Positions 43,792-55,089 are shown, counted from the stretch's first letter. The stretch is 64,000 nucleotides of DNA from Haliotis asinina (GCF_037392515.1 NC_090285.1:1863501-1927500); one strand, 5' to 3'. A program made the numbers and translations. Notes: a model not told the origin generated them from the letters alone.

Positions 43792-44973
43792 ATGGATGAA
43801 GACATAGATATGACGGAGATGTCGGGCGATAGTGCCCAGGCATTCGATGATGACCAGGAGACCTCATTCAGTACGGGCCTACAGCCGGCTGTCGACGCAG
43901 TTGAGACCTCATTATCGAAGCAAAGGGCCGAACTCATTAAGGGCGCAGTCGACGATTATTACAACAAAGTTGAAAAGAAAGACAACATCAAGGCGCCGGG
44001 AAGGTACTATTCCGATTTTACCATCATCGATGGCGCGCTGCGTTTGAAGTCTCACCCGGATGCCGATCTCATGACAAAAAGCCAGAGAGAACCGCTTGCC
44101 TTATCAACACTGAAAAAGCGATATGGGCCTGACTTTATCCGCGATAAACTAGGCTTCATAGATTACGGTGGCGCGCGACCTAAGATTCCTCCAGAGTTAG
44201 TTCAAAGTCTGGAAGGCATCAGGGACGCCCCATCGGATCAAAACATGACTTATGATATTAAAAAGGTGTTGGCCGACTACGAGAACGAGCCCTTCCCGGG
44301 GCTCAAAAGTACCTTTCGGGAACTGCGGGGGTTGGACCTGTTAATGCAAACCATTCGTGGTCATCTCTGGAAAAGCACGGCCAAAATGAGTGAGATAGAC
44401 GACCACATCGCTTATGAAAGGAAAAAACTCGGTGAAACTGAGGACGAGGCTCGGAAAGCCCCCATCGAGAAACGAATACGTGATTTGGAAGAGGAAAAGA
44501 AGGTCTGGCTGGAGACAGCATCCTCCTTCAAAGAAAAGCTTCGATCCCAGGTCAGCCGTATACGGGAAACCATCAATCAAGTCCTCCACCGAGACACCAC
44601 GTTAGCAGACAGGATTCGGATATTGTTCCGGGAGCAAGGGATCACCATCGCCAGCATTCTGACTGCATTGGGTTTCATCATATCAACCCTGGTGGTGTCA
44701 CTGACAGGGGGTACCCCTGTGGGGCCTGCCGGTGGGGGAACTCCAAGTGGCGGTGGGGGTGTTAAAGGCTGGATAAAAAAACTCGGGGAACACCTAGCTA
44801 AACTGGCTGGTAAAGCCGCCGAAGCCCTTCCCGGCATCCTGGGTAGCATCGTCTCGTGGTTGTTGAGCGCTCTGGCTAAAACTGCCACGTGGTTCAGTCA
44901 AAACCTGTGGGCAGCCATCGTCGCCGTGGCTGGTCTGGTGTACGTAGCGGCTAAGAAATTTTTAACCAAATAA
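43792..44973 (+). CDS. Polinton coiled-coil and membrane protein, 393 residues
   Basis: Divergent from the capsid gene. An acidic N-terminus (1-50), a globular part (about 60-190), a strong charged coiled coil (about 200-265), a transmembrane helix (ILTALGFIISTLVVSL), a Gly/Pro linker, then amphipathic or hydrophobic C-terminal helices (about 325-393). I recall proteins with this layout in Polintons of cnidarians and other invertebrates, where the role is unknown. A virion protein that acts on membranes during entry is a reasonable guess. Confidence 0.75.
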   Translation: MDEDIDMTEMSGDSAQAFDDDQETSFSTGLQPAVDAVETSLSKQRAELIKGAVDDYYNKVEKKDNIKAPGRYYSDFTIIDGALRLKSHPDADLMTKSQREPLALSTLKKRYGPDFIRDKLGFIDYGGARPKIPPELVQSLEGIRDAPSDQNMTYDIKKVLADYENEPFPGLKSTFRELRGLDLLMQTIRGHLWKSTAKMSEIDDHIAYERKKLGETEDEARKAPIEKRIRDLEEEKKVWLETASSFKEKLRSQVSRIRETINQVLHRDTTLADRIRILFREQGITIASILTALGFIISTLVVSLTGGTPVGPAGGGTPSGGGGVKGWIKKLGEHLAKLAGKAAEALPGILGSIVSWLLSALAKTATWFSQNLWAAIVAVAGLVYVAAKKFLTK

Positions 44974-45791
44974 GTCCCAAAGCTACCCCACCAACCGCCA
45001 GGGCCGTTTTATTATCAATATGCTGCTGATAAGGGGGTACCCCCACATGCATATGGGGGTGTGTGGGGGGCACATGAACTTTAGACTCCGGGGGTGGCGC
45101 CACTATACCCGTTTCACGTGGTGGAATGTGGGGGATATAGAGGGGGTTAATATCGGGGTTGATACCCAACTTTTGATCCGCCGTGGCTATGACTATTTTG
45201 TTGTTATAACCCACCACTTTTTTTACTCTCAGTTGCATATCACTCGGAGCCATGTACAGCCCCACGCCGAACACGTAATTGACTTTCGATCTGGCGTATT
45301 CTAACACGTTTTGGTAACGGTCGATGGCCCGCGGGAGATCAACTGGAGAATTGATAGCATCCTCAACGTTGGAAACGAACTGTGTCTGAGCGTCGTAAGC
45401 AGTTCCCTTACCGATGATGTTGGAACGCGTCATCGACTGCGCACCCACTGTCTTGTGGGAGGGGGACGCTGATCTCTTTAAGGATACGTCTGACCTGGTA
45501 GTACACGTGGAATTTGAACACAGACTGACTCAGCGGTCCACGCCGAGTGTCGGTCAATGTCACACCACACCCCGTTGTAGCGCACCACACGGCAAAGTTT
45601 AATTGATTCTGCCAGAACTGCATAGGGTTGTTGAACCAAGCGTGGACTGCCTCAATGTTAGTCACCGAAAGCTTATACTGATCGAACACATCTAAAAACT
45701 GGGCATTGAAATACAACCCAGGAGCAACCACGATCTTCATGGGGGAGAAATCTACATCCAGTTTAGGGTAAAACACACCAGGGGAATACAT
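44951..45791 (-). CDS. Polinton structural-protein region, unknown
   Basis: Minus-strand coding region beginning MYSPGVFYPKLDVDF at 45791. The first part has beta-strand character with aromatic residues (AWFNNPMQFWQNQLNFAVW). The latter part is helical with a Pro/His-rich linker and a single C-terminal hydrophobic helix (LAVGGVALGLIWLKIS). Its N-terminal end faces the penton-like gene across a short TATA-rich gap. Function unknown; a virion component is plausible. Confidence 0.6.
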
Positions 45792-45829
45792 TTTAAAAAC
45801 TATTATATAATGAGCATATATACTCTAAC

Positions 45830-46483
45830 ATGTACATAACACTTCCAGGAATAACGAGAGGTGAGGCCGTTCAGCTGACGCACGCGATCGATAACACGTC
45901 AGGTCAACTCGAAGTCGCACTCTGCGATATCACCTACCTACCGCAATGGACTAACATTAACGCCAGCAACAATAAGCTGTTCGTCAGTGGGGCTCGCAGT
46001 CAGATAACTGACGGCTACTACAGCGTGTGCTCTCTAAACGACGAGGTCTTCAAACCCCTGGGAGCCGAACTCAAGATGAACGACTCAAACGGTACAGTGG
46101 TGTTAATCAACAACGGAAGAACCTCCTTGAGGCTCGGCCGACCATTAGCGAGGATACTCGGTATGTCTCCTGACGAGATAAAACCAACAACAACCGTCAC
46201 AGGCACGAAGTTACCCGACCTAGTACCGTACCGAGAGCTGTACATTCATCTCGGTCAGGTGAGCACAACGTACAACATTCAAGGAGGTCACCCTTCCACT
46301 ATACTGAGAGCAGTGCCGGTGAAAACTGAGAAATACAACGACGGTAGAACCGAGTCGTTTTCACCACGGCAGTATAAGAGATTAACCCAGGGCAACATAT
46401 CTGAGCTGATAATATCGGTGTTAGATATAAATCATAATCCTGTAAATATAAGATACCTCAGCTTAACGCTTCATGTAAAATGA
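45830..46483 (+). CDS. Candidate Polinton minor capsid (penton-like) protein
   Basis: 217 residues, rich in short beta strands (GQLEVALCDITYLPQW, GTVVLINNG) and ending NIRYLSLTLHVK, the sort of C-terminal strand seen in single jelly-roll penton proteins of Polintons and adintoviruses. Size is right for a single jelly-roll. It overlaps the next gene by 4 bp, suggesting co-expression. Assignment is tentative: no diagnostic motif is visible by eye. Confidence 0.5.
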   Translation: MYITLPGITRGEAVQLTHAIDNTSGQLEVALCDITYLPQWTNINASNNKLFVSGARSQITDGYYSVCSLNDEVFKPLGAELKMNDSNGTVVLINNGRTSLRLGRPLARILGMSPDEIKPTTTVTGTKLPDLVPYRELYIHLGQVSTTYNIQGGHPSTILRAVPVKTEKYNDGRTESFSPRQYKRLTQGNISELIISVLDINHNPVNIRYLSLTLHVK

Positions 46484-47388
46484 CCAGCGCACAAGGGCCC
46501 GGAGTGAAAAAATGCGCCAATATCGGGATCTCCGACCTCGGAGACACACGCGGTTTCGACGCTCCCGGAGTAGATGGTAAATCGTACGCCTTGCAACTGA
46601 AAAACAACATTTACAAACGCGTTGAAGTCTCCGGTGGAACCCTAAGTGATATAGTAGATACCACAAGAGCAACAGTCAACACTAAGTACGCCCTTGTCAA
46701 CACCGGTGATAACTGGATAATATACCCATCGTTCGGGGGTAAACTGTTCGACTTAGACGATGTTGAGAGCACTACCGTCGCCCGAAACAAGCCATATATA
46801 CTCGTCTTCACCGAAGATGACAAGTGGGTGTTGTTACCTGATAAAGACGACTGGTTTATCAATATTAGACTCGTCTCTCCCTACGTGTTCACGGATAACA
46901 AAGACAACCACCTAAACAAAGTCGTGAACAATGGAACCATGCTCGTGGCTTACGTCCCAACTCAGAGACGTAGCGTAGTCGTCAGCCCAGTCAACACTGT
47001 GGCAGCCCACATGCTATCGAGTAAACCGACCATACAAAACGTGAAATTGCAGTTGGTGTCTGAATTCGAAGGCGTGGCCACTCTACTAGAGAGTCTACCG
47101 GCAAACTCAACACTGATCATCAAAGTCTACCTAGGGGAAACATCGGGGAATGATGTCGAGATCGTGAATGGGATCAAACTCGGGTGAGTGAAACGACACC
47201 AGTATCAAGTTTGCAACGTTTACGTGCGGGTGGGTTCCGACTCCAACACCAGTCTGGAGGGGGTCAACGTGATCGTGGAAAACAAGATATCACTAACCAA
47301 TATCTTCCTGCCTGCCAACATACACTTCATGGGTATGAAGTTCGCCCCTGAATTATTATCAAAAAACCAGTTGGAAATTATATCGTAA
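46480..47388 (+). CDS. LGDTxGFD-family Polinton protein, member A (region)
   Basis: N-terminal signature SDLGDTRGFDAPGVDGKSYA, then LKNNIYKRVEV. The rest is beta-strand-rich with no recognised fold. It is related to the next gene (47399-48106) at the N-terminus and in overall layout. It directly follows the penton-like gene, so a vertex or attachment protein is one possibility. No family recognised. Confidence 0.6.
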
Positions 47389-47398
47389 TAATATAATA

Positions 47399-48106
47399 AT
47401 GACCAGTCATCATCCCAACACTACGCTTAACGATCTAGGAGATACGGAGGGATTCGATCAGCCTGGTGAGGAAGACGCCTTATATATCCTGCATTTCAAA
47501 GACAACGTGTACAGACGGGTGTCGTTATCAGATTTTAAAGAGCCCAAATTTCTGATCAACTTAACACTCACCTCACCTTATATCACAATAGACACAGAAA
47601 AGTGGCGTATCTCTAAGATTAGGAACAACGGTATCTGGCCCGGGGATTTCATTCCGGAGATGGGATTAGTACCCATGATATCTACTGATATCGAAAAAAA
47701 TGGGTTAAGGACTATAGTAAAAAATAAATTAACATTTAGCAATAATCCTTATATCGAAGATCTTGTTAATAGAAGATTCTCCCCTTTCACACTCATCATA
47801 GAAGTCTTCTTTTGGGTTTTAGGTAATGAAAACCCCCCAAGAGTATGCCAAATTTTACCCGGGGTGTCAATCCACTGGTATGACGAACACATACACCAAT
47901 ATTGTCGTATTATTATACAACAGGATACCCCCACGGGCCCTATAACCAGCTTAATAAGCCTCAGTGGGGTTTTTATTACAACAGGAAAGTCTATTAGATT
48001 CTCACCTATTACCCTGACTAGTTGTATAGAACTTGTAGACTTCAAATTCATTGATAGAATATTAACTGAACCCCAATTAAAATATCTTCCAAAATATATA
48101 TTATAG
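47399..48106 (+). CDS. LGDTxGFD-family Polinton protein, member B
   Basis: 235 residues. Starts with NDLGDTEGFDQPGEEDALYI and FKDNVYRRVSL, matching member A, then diverges. Beta-rich, with no membrane segment. AATATAATAATG at the start resembles the element's other gene starts. Codon use is more AT-rich than in its neighbour (many ATA, TTA and AAT codons), suggesting a different history or relaxed selection. Confidence 0.6.
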   Translation: MTSHHPNTTLNDLGDTEGFDQPGEEDALYILHFKDNVYRRVSLSDFKEPKFLINLTLTSPYITIDTEKWRISKIRNNGIWPGDFIPEMGLVPMISTDIEKNGLRTIVKNKLTFSNNPYIEDLVNRRFSPFTLIIEVFFWVLGNENPPRVCQILPGVSIHWYDEHIHQYCRIIIQQDTPTGPITSLISLSGVFITTGKSIRFSPITLTSCIELVDFKFIDRILTEPQLKYLPKYIL

Positions 48107-48107
48107 G

Positions 48108-48714
48108 ATGGGTCTGTACCCAGTCGTAGAGGAAGTAGCGAAGACGCTGGAAACCGTAGATGGGTTCCGCTTGAGGCAGTTATGTGATGTGAAACGCCAA
48201 CTAGAACAAGACCGTGACACGCGGAAAGCACTATGTAAGAAGTACAATAGAGCTTTCAATATCGTGGACGGGGCTGACACTACCCTTATGGCAACCAGCA
48301 TGGGACTAGGGGCGGCAGGCGTTGGGTTGTTGGCTACCATCGTGGCTGCACCTATAGTGCTAGGTATTGAAATAACGGCAGGGGTGGCAGGGTTGGCAGG
48401 GTTGGCGCTTAAGTTAGTATCACGCAGACTTCATCGTAAGGCATTGAAACACGACGAGATCAGGGTTCTGGCCGAAGCAAAGCTCAACACAGTGAGTGAG
48501 CGTATTTCCACGGCACTCTCTGATAGTAAGATCTCAGAATTCAATCCTCTCTGAACTCACAAAATATAATGGAATGAAACAAGATATTCGATCCAAGTCT
48601 CGTAAGTCTGCTATCATCGAGGACGAGAAAAAAAAGTACATAGAACAGGGGATACAAAAAGCCCAGCAAGCCTTTATTACGAACACCAAAGTGATCGTTG
48701 GCGGTTCACGTTAA
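48108..48714 (+). CDS. Hydrophobic helical Polinton protein (region)
   Basis: Begins MGLYPVVEEVAKTLETVDGF one base after the preceding stop codon. A charged helix (RRQLE-type) is followed by a long Gly/Ala-rich double hydrophobic segment (MGLGAAGVGLLATIVAAPIV and beyond) and more charged helices (KHDEIRVLAEAKLNTVSERI). I recall close relatives annotated as uncharacterised in cnidarian and mollusc genomes, apparently in Polintons. The layout suggests a membrane-inserting protein. Function unknown. Confidence 0.65.
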
Positions 48715-48737
48715 ACTGTTTCATCGATATAAACGTG

Positions 48738-48930
48738 TATTGATCGTACCGTACGGCACAGTGTTACCTCCTACCAACACACGGTAAACGTGACATAGGC
48801 ACGCCAACTTTTTTGTAGTAGGGGTAATAGTAGCAAGAGCTAAGGCCCCAACCAAAGCCTTATTTAGTAAATAAGGCTTTGTAGAGACTTTTCTTGAAAG
48901 TGTTTTAGAACTGTCATTCCCTATACTACT
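48738..48930 (-). repeat. Polinton right terminal inverted repeat
   Basis: Inverted copy of the left terminal repeat, including the hairpin with the 12-bp stem (48854-48865 and 48869-48880). It carries about 30 bp in its inner part that the left repeat does not show. Confidence 0.9.
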
Positions 48931-48935
48931 TGATT

Positions 48936-49238
48936 TGATGATTTTACATTACAATCTTTATAAGTAATGTAAGCACCAACTTTACATGTTAATTACATAT
49001 CTTGTTAAGAAATGTAAGTATAAACTTTATTATTTACCAAAAGTATAGCACTATTTACTGTTTACATATTTGTCAGTCAGTAACGGAGTATTGTATCCAA
49101 TAATTATAGAACTATTCACTTTACATGCACTATTTACATATCAGTCACAATCACCATCACAGTTCAGTAGTTTTAGCCAAGTTTCAAGAGATGCCCTACA
49201 GCATCCGGGAATTCAGTGGAATGTCTTCTGGACACTTA
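48936..49238. other. AT-rich flank, no gene seen
   Basis: Low-GC DNA with short repeats of TTTACATAT and AATGTAAGTA. Nothing coding. Confidence 0.4.
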
Positions 49239-50543
49239 TCAGCTTTTCTTTCCGACGAAGGAATCTCCCCTCGGATTCTCTGTACACTTTCTTCCGAGTG
49301 GTGGAGCAGCACCAAAGTTAATCTGCTCCAGCTTAACGCCTCCCGACTTCTCAATGCCTTGTATCAGGTCCACAAATCTAAACAGGTTGGGATGCTGATG
49401 AGGTAGACTTCTGTTGATACGGGCATGGAATCCCTGAGGGTTGTTGCTTGTCCTCGGGCCAACTGTGTGGTGATGGTTCCAAAGGCGTAGTGGGAAGCAG
49501 GCGTCGTCGTCAATCCATGTTCTCACCATGTAGTCGTTGAACTCCTGCGACCGTGCTACTTCAGGTGTTGCGTCCATGGTCTCCAACCAGGCATCTTGCA
49601 CATCAGGAAGAGAAAGCAGGAGAAGTCCAACCGCTCTTCGTATCTATCTCTGTACTTGGGGATCTTCCTTGTACTCTACAGCTAAGTCGAGGTCCTGGGT
49701 TTTCCTCCAGATGGCCTGGGTGTAGTGGAAGAAACACCCTTGATGTCTGCTGCAGGACACTCGGTCTCTGTGGCTCGAATGGCCGCCATCTCGAAGCCGG
49801 TCTGAACGGTAGCTGGAGCCAGAGGTCGGTTGAACATCTGCTGGACCTCTGTCTTCAGTAGGGTAAACATCCTGGTGTGTGGTGTCTGTTGTCGGTTTTG
49901 GCAGCAGGGCGAAGACAAGCGGGTACATAGTGTATCCAAGGCGGGCATGTATGGTGTAGAGTTGATTCCAGAGATGAGGACAGCAGGAAAATGTACCGTC
50001 CATGTAGAGTGTGTCAGCTTCGGCCAGACATCACAGCTGCTCATCAGTCGAAAAGGTGATGATCTTGTCCTCCTCGCCATCTTGACAGAGAAGAAACCTT
50101 CTGCCATCTGTTGTGGTCCACTGTCCTTCTAAGCGAGCATCAGCTCTGGTCTGTGGCAGTACAGGGATTGTTGTCCGGCGATGTCGGTAGAGGAAACTCT
50201 TCAAACTGGGGAAGGAAGGCAGATGCGGGGCGTCGTCTGGAGCCTGGAGACCAACTTCGGCATTGTAGATAGTCTGGACAGGTGTGGCTTCTTCTCTGAC
50301 CCGTTTCCGCAAGTTGCTGACAAACATGGCTGATGTCGGATCTCTTAGTGGGTGGGAGTGGTCTGAGGAATCTTCCAGGAAGTCCCCAACAGTGGAACAT
50401 TTCCCTCTGCATGTCTTGACGATACATCTCCAGTGTGTGGTCTGACCTCTGGTCTTATTCTTGGAGTATGTAAACCCATCAAGAAATGCTTGCTGTGTTC
50501 CTCCCTGAGAATGAATAAATTCCACTCTGCGTATGCCAGTCAT
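49239..50543 (-). pseudogene. FLYWCH zinc finger / MULE-type transposase, decayed
   Basis: The N-terminus starts MTGIRRVEFIHSQGGTQQAF at 50543 and contains a FLYWCH finger (HWRCIVKTCRGKC, then HSHPLRD). Further on come the MULE core motif YMDGTFSCCPHLWNQLYTIH with ALLPK, the helical AWLETMDATPE region, and NPQGFHARINR, typical of Mutator-like transposases and their relatives. An in-frame TGA at about 50034 and frame changes near 49895 and 49745 disrupt it. No terminal repeats were found, so it may be a dead Mutator copy or a decayed domesticated gene. It lies 300 bp outside the Polinton. Confidence 0.75.
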
Positions 50544-53092
50544 AGCAGTGATATCGTACTGACTTTAGAGTTCATGTTATATATCACATGTGAACTTCAG
50601 CTTCAGTTGCGGAGAACTTTAAACCACTTACTCAAGTATATACATAACAGTTATTTATTTAATAATGTTTAATGCACTCTGCATACTTCCTGTATTCCAT
50701 ATAGTTGAAGAAACTACTACAAAATCACATCTCTCTCCACATACTGATCAAAAGCAGCGGCAACAACAACAACAACAAAAGAGTTTAATCAGTTTCAGTT
50801 AACAAACTTCGTAGTTGGGATCAACCTACTCACCCTGCTCACAGTTTGGAGCAGTTCATTAATTAGTAGGTATAAAGCCAGGCAGTTACACTGGCAACAT
50901 TTGACGGATTTGTCTAATGATTGAGCCGTCTGACAATTGGAACGTGTGATGCTTAGGAGTGAACCCGCCAACTTGCTGTGCTGGCGATAAGGTGCCTGAC
51001 TCAGAGGGTGCGGTTTTGAATCCCTTCTTGAATGGGTACTTGAATGTGTACTTTACTAAGAAAGTGTAGTCCCAAATATGACATATGCTACATTTAATTA
51101 ACCACTATCAAAAAGGCACTATGTAATGACTTGGAGTACCTATCCAATATGAAGACAGTTGTGAGATCACTCAAACATAATACACTACAATGCACTGCAT
51201 GATCGATGTCATGGTCCATCGTTATAAGGGAGGTAACTCTAAAAGCGCACCTGCCAGGTGGCGCTAAACCGGAATTAGATAATGATGGCGGAGAGGTGAA
51301 GGTCGGTAAGATGAATCAAATATTGAAATGCATGAATAACTGACAACGACTCCACCGGCGATTAGTGAAAGGAAAATGTGATTATGTGTGGATCGCGTGA
51401 GACCTTGAATGGAAATACGGCATAAGAGTGCGCCAAGTGTAAGTATAGACATGAAGGCTGATCAGACTGAACAAAGCGTTTGACAATCTCTTAGGAAAAC
51501 TGACCGGTAGCCTACATGTTGCTAATGTTCGTCATCAGTGCAACTTAGTAATGGCATGGGTTGGGCCCATGTGTCTGGACGGGATTGTGAATGGTGCGCA
51601 CACGAGTTGAGCTTTCGACCTTTCCGATACAAAGATACCAGAATGGAATGACCAAGGAGTAGAATAAAAATCATCTTTTTTCTCTGTAATTTGTGGTCTT
51701 AAAATACTTAACTGTGTTGATTTTGTACTTTTAAGAATGTTGTTGAGCTCAACCCAGACGACTGAGTTTCAGTGAATTTTCTTCCTAATTTTCAGAAGAT
51801 TTGATTGAAAAATATGTCATTACATATGATAGTTATCGGCCTGTGACTAAAATTTTCAAATGATTTGACAAATGTTTGTATTCAACAAGTTTGTCATAAT
51901 TGCCATATCACATCATATTTAGGAAATTCTATTGATGCAGTATATAACATATTTAATATATCACATGATACTTATACTCCTAACAAGCGTGCATTACAAT
52001 ATGTTTTCTATGTTTGTATGTATCATTTGCAATAGATTGTTACGATGATGTTAAGTGTTAGATTCAGGTGGTTGGAAGCTTAATTTTTTAGTATTCTTAT
52101 CCTTATTTCTGAGTGCAGATACTGCCATAGAAAGTGATAATATCCAGAAACTGCATTCGGTCTTACTGCCAAACAAGTTGTGTTTCAAGTAATCATAAAG
52201 GATGTATACCTAGCATGCAAATTTCATAATGGACATAATTAATTACACCAAACCTAACTTGACATTATTATCAGATTATATATGCTGACCTTTGAGTTAG
52301 TTTTGTCGGATGCTGTGTTGACTCAGAGAAATATTTTAATGTTCATGGATAATGCACAGACAAGAGCTGTATACTGTAAGATTTTGCACTCCTCTACAAT
52401 CTGGAAGTTTCTTTTCATGAAAGTCTGTTGTTCAGTTACAGAAAGGAGGTTATTTTCTTACTTCATTTACCTTGCTGAGATAGTCGTTTATTATAGTTTA
52501 TAGGTATGTATAATATCACTTTGGACACAAGAAAATGTCTCATTTTCATCAGTTGCTCTTTTTTACCTGTAAAATTGAGTAATCTGCTAGATAAAGGAAC
52601 AGTCAAACATTTGTCTACAGGACAAGATAGCCAAGAAGAAGGGTGTTTGTGTGAGGAGAGCTAATTGTCAGGTCTTTGTTTATTATGATCTGTGTCAATC
52701 AATCAGTCCAAACTTTGATGCTTTGACAGTTTGAGTGTGTGGTGTTTGAAACAAATAGGAGACTACGGCATGGGGACATGTTGGGAGACATCCCACCGTG
52801 GTTATGGCCATAGATATGTGCTTTTCTTATACATACATGAATTTATTGTATATGTGTGTATTTCAGGTGGTTTATGCAGCACTTTAAGTGATAATATTGA
52901 AATGCTTGTAAAAGTTCAGTATTGCTTTTGATATCAGTGGCAGTCTAGTTCAGCACATGGACAAATAATTCAAGAAATGGAAAAATACTTGCCATGGTGA
53001 ATGTAAGCTTGATGCTTGCGTTTACTGTATTTTTACTGTGCTTAATAAGAGGTGAATTTGTGACATTCGCAGGATTCGGTTGTTGTTTTTCA
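50544..53092. other. Intergenic, mostly no gene
   Basis: Holds a CAA microsatellite (about 50758-50777) and a worn tRNA-Leu-like SINE fragment (about 50950-51060, plus). GC-richer sequence at 51225-51450 could be a promoter or first exon of an unseen gene. The remainder is AT-rich; open frames at 52282-52503 and 52731-52931 are unrecognised. Confidence 0.4.
50950..51060 (+). mobile_element. tRNA-Leu-like SINE, worn fragment
   Basis: GTGCTGGCGATAAGGTGCCT and CTCAGAGGGTGCGGTTTTGA match the body of the copy at 34597-34725. Confidence 0.55.
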
Positions 53093-53096
53093 TTAA

Positions 53097-55089
53097 AGGG
53101 GCACTGATGCGAAGCGAATAATGTTTCTCACCAATGGTCTAATTACGAATCCAAGCTGCAAATTGGTCAGCATCCACTCCCTCGACCGTGACGTACAAAG
53201 GGATTGGGCTCCGGTCCACATTTGCAGAATTTCTTCACCCTAAAAAGTGAGGGAGACCAGATGCCCATCACATGCCGTTATTTCAAAATATCTATGGTAT
53301 TCCTTATTTGATTGTAACAAAATATCCCAGTAGTATTTTTTTTCTGATGCCTGGATGGTATAGTTACTGATCCAATTTGATTCTATTTCTGTGACATTTA
53401 CCACGACATTTAATCATGTCATGTGAAAATATGAAGTCTACGTACACATAGCAAGCCATTTGTTTCATATAAGTCCGAAAGATTGCAAATCTTTAAATTT
53501 AGACAGTTTTGAGGGTTGGCCCAACTGTTGTAGCAAACATCATACGTAAATTTTGGTAGCTACAACTCTGGTTTATTATCTACGATAATAACAAACACAC
53601 AGTTGATATATCTGAATTTGTAAACTAATAATGACAACTTTACCACTGGTAGAGAAATCTGAAACTTTTCTTACGTGAGAAAAACGTATACCCATTTACC
53701 CAGGTACATATCAAATACTTATGTGCATTTCTTATGTAAAAACGAAGTTTTGGCCCAAAAGTGATTTCAGGCTGCACGAGACACAGAGATTACATCTTCC
53801 TTGCTGTAACTTGCGTTTGATGGTATAAACCTACACATGTTATTTGTCATTCAGTGATTCACTTGATGGTCAGTTGATGAATTTATGACGGGTATAAATA
53901 GTGGTAACACCACTAAAATTACTCGACATAGGTTCCCATTTGGCGTTTCTCCTGTCTGGAGTAAATACTCAACATTATAAATTAAGGTCTGTAATAGCAA
54001 ATGTATTGTATGTTATGTAATATGTGCATGTAAGTGATGCAAGAGGGTTTATCAGCTGAGTTAGAAAAACACACATCGATCAAGGATTAACCGATAACAC
54101 ACTGATTGATTAATTACTTCCACAGCGGATTTGTCAAAAAGGTAGTGTTTATGACTATGAGTGTAGATTTACGTAATCTATACTGAATACACCCTGTCGT
54201 AAAGTACGAGTGTAAAAACAACATCCTTTCTACAAAGAATAATACGCCACTGCCTTGATCGATTGATTGTTGCTCAACTAATGGCAGACATCATACAGTT
54301 AGTTGCCAGGTGTGCTATCCTGGGTGACCAGTGAGATTATGTATACATGTACACCAGTGTTAAAATTTTTCTAACGATGTGTCACTTTGTCACATATTAG
54401 ACTGTTGAAAGGCACAAGACATAGAGCAGGATAATTTACCAGCTGCAGATGAATGGATTATTGTTCTTTTATGTGGATATTGATGGATACATTCCTGAAC
54501 GAGGTAATAGCCTGACATCGTTGCTATAACTTTCGTCTGTCTTAAATTTGATATTTGCATTTTGTTTTAATTTATTTCTTGTAGCATTCAGCAGAATCCA
54601 TATTACAGAAAACATGCACTAGGTCGCGAATAGGGTGTGTGTGAAATATTATTCACGTTGGCAATCTGTTCAATGTTTAAATATTAAAATCATCTTAGAA
54701 ATTTACTGCAAGTATAAATAAACCGTGTGGGTTTTTTTTCATTAACTTTCAAAATGCACACAAATGTGACAAGGAACTAATTAGGTTTATAAGACAAAAT
54801 ATAAAGACCTACACTGACTTCGTTATTTTTCAGTCCTAAAAGGTTGTTTTTAATATCACTGGCAGATGAGTAAACTTCAAGGTGTTTGATTTGTTTTCAT
54901 AGTATCGATGTAAAATGACTTCATCTTTGTTGATCAGTCTACACATAAACTATTAATTGCACATATGGGTTCAGCTCACTAGTTCACAAACTAGTCACGA
55001 ATTCTGGGATATCATCTGGGTACTCAGGGAGGAAAACAATAACAAAAGAAACCACCAGTCCACGAAAATTGCTCTACATCAGTGCCCCT
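53097..55089 (+). mobile_element. TTAA-flanked non-autonomous DNA transposon, copy 2
   Basis: Same family as the copy in RABL3 intron 1. Ends AGGGGCACTGATGCGAAGC and an inverted counterpart; TTAA on both sides (53093-53096 and 55090-55093). No transposase. The two copies differ by scattered substitutions and small gaps, except for an almost unchanged block of about 115 bp (53948-54062, matching 9216-9330). Confidence 0.8.

Larger units (their letters stand above)
35129..48930. mobile_element. Polinton/Maverick element, 13.8 kb, nearly whole
   Basis: A virus-like DNA transposon. Terminal inverted repeats begin AGTAGTATAGGGAATGACAG on both sides (35129 inward and 48930 inward). TGATT lies directly outside both ends (35124-35128 and 48931-48935), close to the 6-bp duplication usual for the family. 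Parts from the left: integrase, protein-primed DNA polymerase B, a Cys-rich protein, three or four small membrane proteins, packaging ATPase, major capsid region (all minus); a large coiled-coil/membrane protein (plus); a structural-protein region (minus); a penton-like candidate, two related LGDTxGFD proteins and a hydrophobic helical protein (plus). The long ORFs and matching ends suggest a fairly young copy. It is mostly intact, with a handful (about three to five) of breaks. I found no adenain-like protease. Confidence 0.95.
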
